Shown here: in pieces, positions 6,163 to 6,361 of the stretch
How the letters are laid out: each line of letters starts with the position of its first letter
Numbering within the stretch: the stretch's first letter is position 1
Assembly: GCA_022599995.1 (NCBI GenBank)
Contig: JAHZLG010000065.1
Span: 1-6,361, forward strand
Length of the DNA stretch: 6,361 nucleotides
Direction of reading: 5' to 3'
Origin: Alphaproteobacteria bacterium
GTDB taxonomy: Bacteria; Pseudomonadota; Alphaproteobacteria; CBDBCS01; JAHZLG01
The notes under the pieces: model-generated
The model's database searches: none
Told to the model about the DNA's origin: nothing
Seen by the model: only the letters and a program-made list of their open reading frames with translations
Program-made: the position numbers and the translations under genes

Positions 6163-6361
6163 ATGAAAGCATCCCTCGCGCGCCAAGCAGAAAAGAGCAC
6201 CACACACCGCCCCGTCGCGCTGCGATGGGCATGGTTGCCCTTCGTCTTGTGGTTTGCTGGCATCAGCATGATGCCAATCTCGTTGCCCTTCCAATCCGTT
6301 CGGGGGCAAACCCAAGCGCAGTCACTGCAGCAAAGCCAGCAAAAGAAACAGCAGACCGAAA
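6163..6361 (+). CDS. Secreted coiled-coil protein, N-terminal fragment; probable EnvC-type murein hydrolase activator
   Basis: Only the first 66 residues are in the window. They show a basic n-region (K2, R7, K11, R16, R21), a hydrophobic stretch LPFVLWFAGISMMPISLPF, and then a polar glutamine-rich stretch QTQAQSLQQSQQKKQQTE that could open a coiled coil. This is the pattern of an exported protein with a signal peptide or N-terminal anchor. The gene starts two bases after the gpmI stop, so it is very likely co-transcribed and possibly translationally coupled. In many proteobacteria, gpmI is followed by envC (coiled coil plus M23/LytM domain, activating cell-wall amidases at division) and then a ctpA-type protease. 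The EnvC call rests on this context and the N-terminal layout; the LytM domain lies outside the window. Confidence 0.6.
   Translation, partial: MKASLARQAEKSTTHRPVALRWAWLPFVLWFAGISMMPISLPFQSVRGQTQAQSLQQSQQKKQQTE

Overview
The window looks like a bacterial chromosome segment, most likely from an alphaproteobacterium. The phosphoglycerate mutase N-terminus (VVLCILDGWG) and the close linkage of gpmI to a gene starting like envC fit that group. Base composition is moderately GC-rich. This assignment is an inference from motifs and gene order, not from a search.

Layout. Positions 1-3144 are filled by one large minus-strand gene that runs off the left edge. It encodes an extracellular-type protein with a putative lipoprotein signal, a cadherin-like domain, seven FG-GAP/VCBS repeats (enough for a complete seven-bladed beta-propeller) and a start of RTX-like glycine/aspartate repeats. 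Positions 3145-3447 form a divergent intergenic region with a 4 x 15-bp minisatellite and a strong sigma-70-like promoter pointing right. Positions 3448-6361 hold a plus-strand gene string: moaD (3448-3771), moaE (3786-4379), gpmI (4430-6160) and the 5' end of a secreted coiled-coil protein, probably EnvC (from 6163). The gaps are 14, 50 and 2 bases, so the four are probably at least partly co-transcribed.

How the genes work together. MoaD and MoaE are the two subunits of molybdopterin synthase and make a functional pair in molybdenum cofactor synthesis. GpmI is the glycolytic cofactor-independent phosphoglycerate mutase. The next gene begins like a murein hydrolase activator, and gpmI-envC is a known neighbourhood. 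No metabolic link between the moa pair and gpmI-envC is evident, so this may be simple operon packing. The minus-strand surface protein is unrelated in function.

Most unusual points. (1) The moaD promoter is placed so that transcription should begin on or next to the A of the ATG, suggesting a leaderless mRNA. (2) Both MoaD and MoaE carry low-complexity Ser/Thr/Pro/Ala insertions, and the MoaE one is built from an in-frame 9-bp tandem repeat. (3) The surface protein combines a lipobox with RTX-like repeats and begins with what looks like the tail of a missing cadherin-like domain. I saw no CRISPR array, RNA gene, insertion sequence or clear new defence system.
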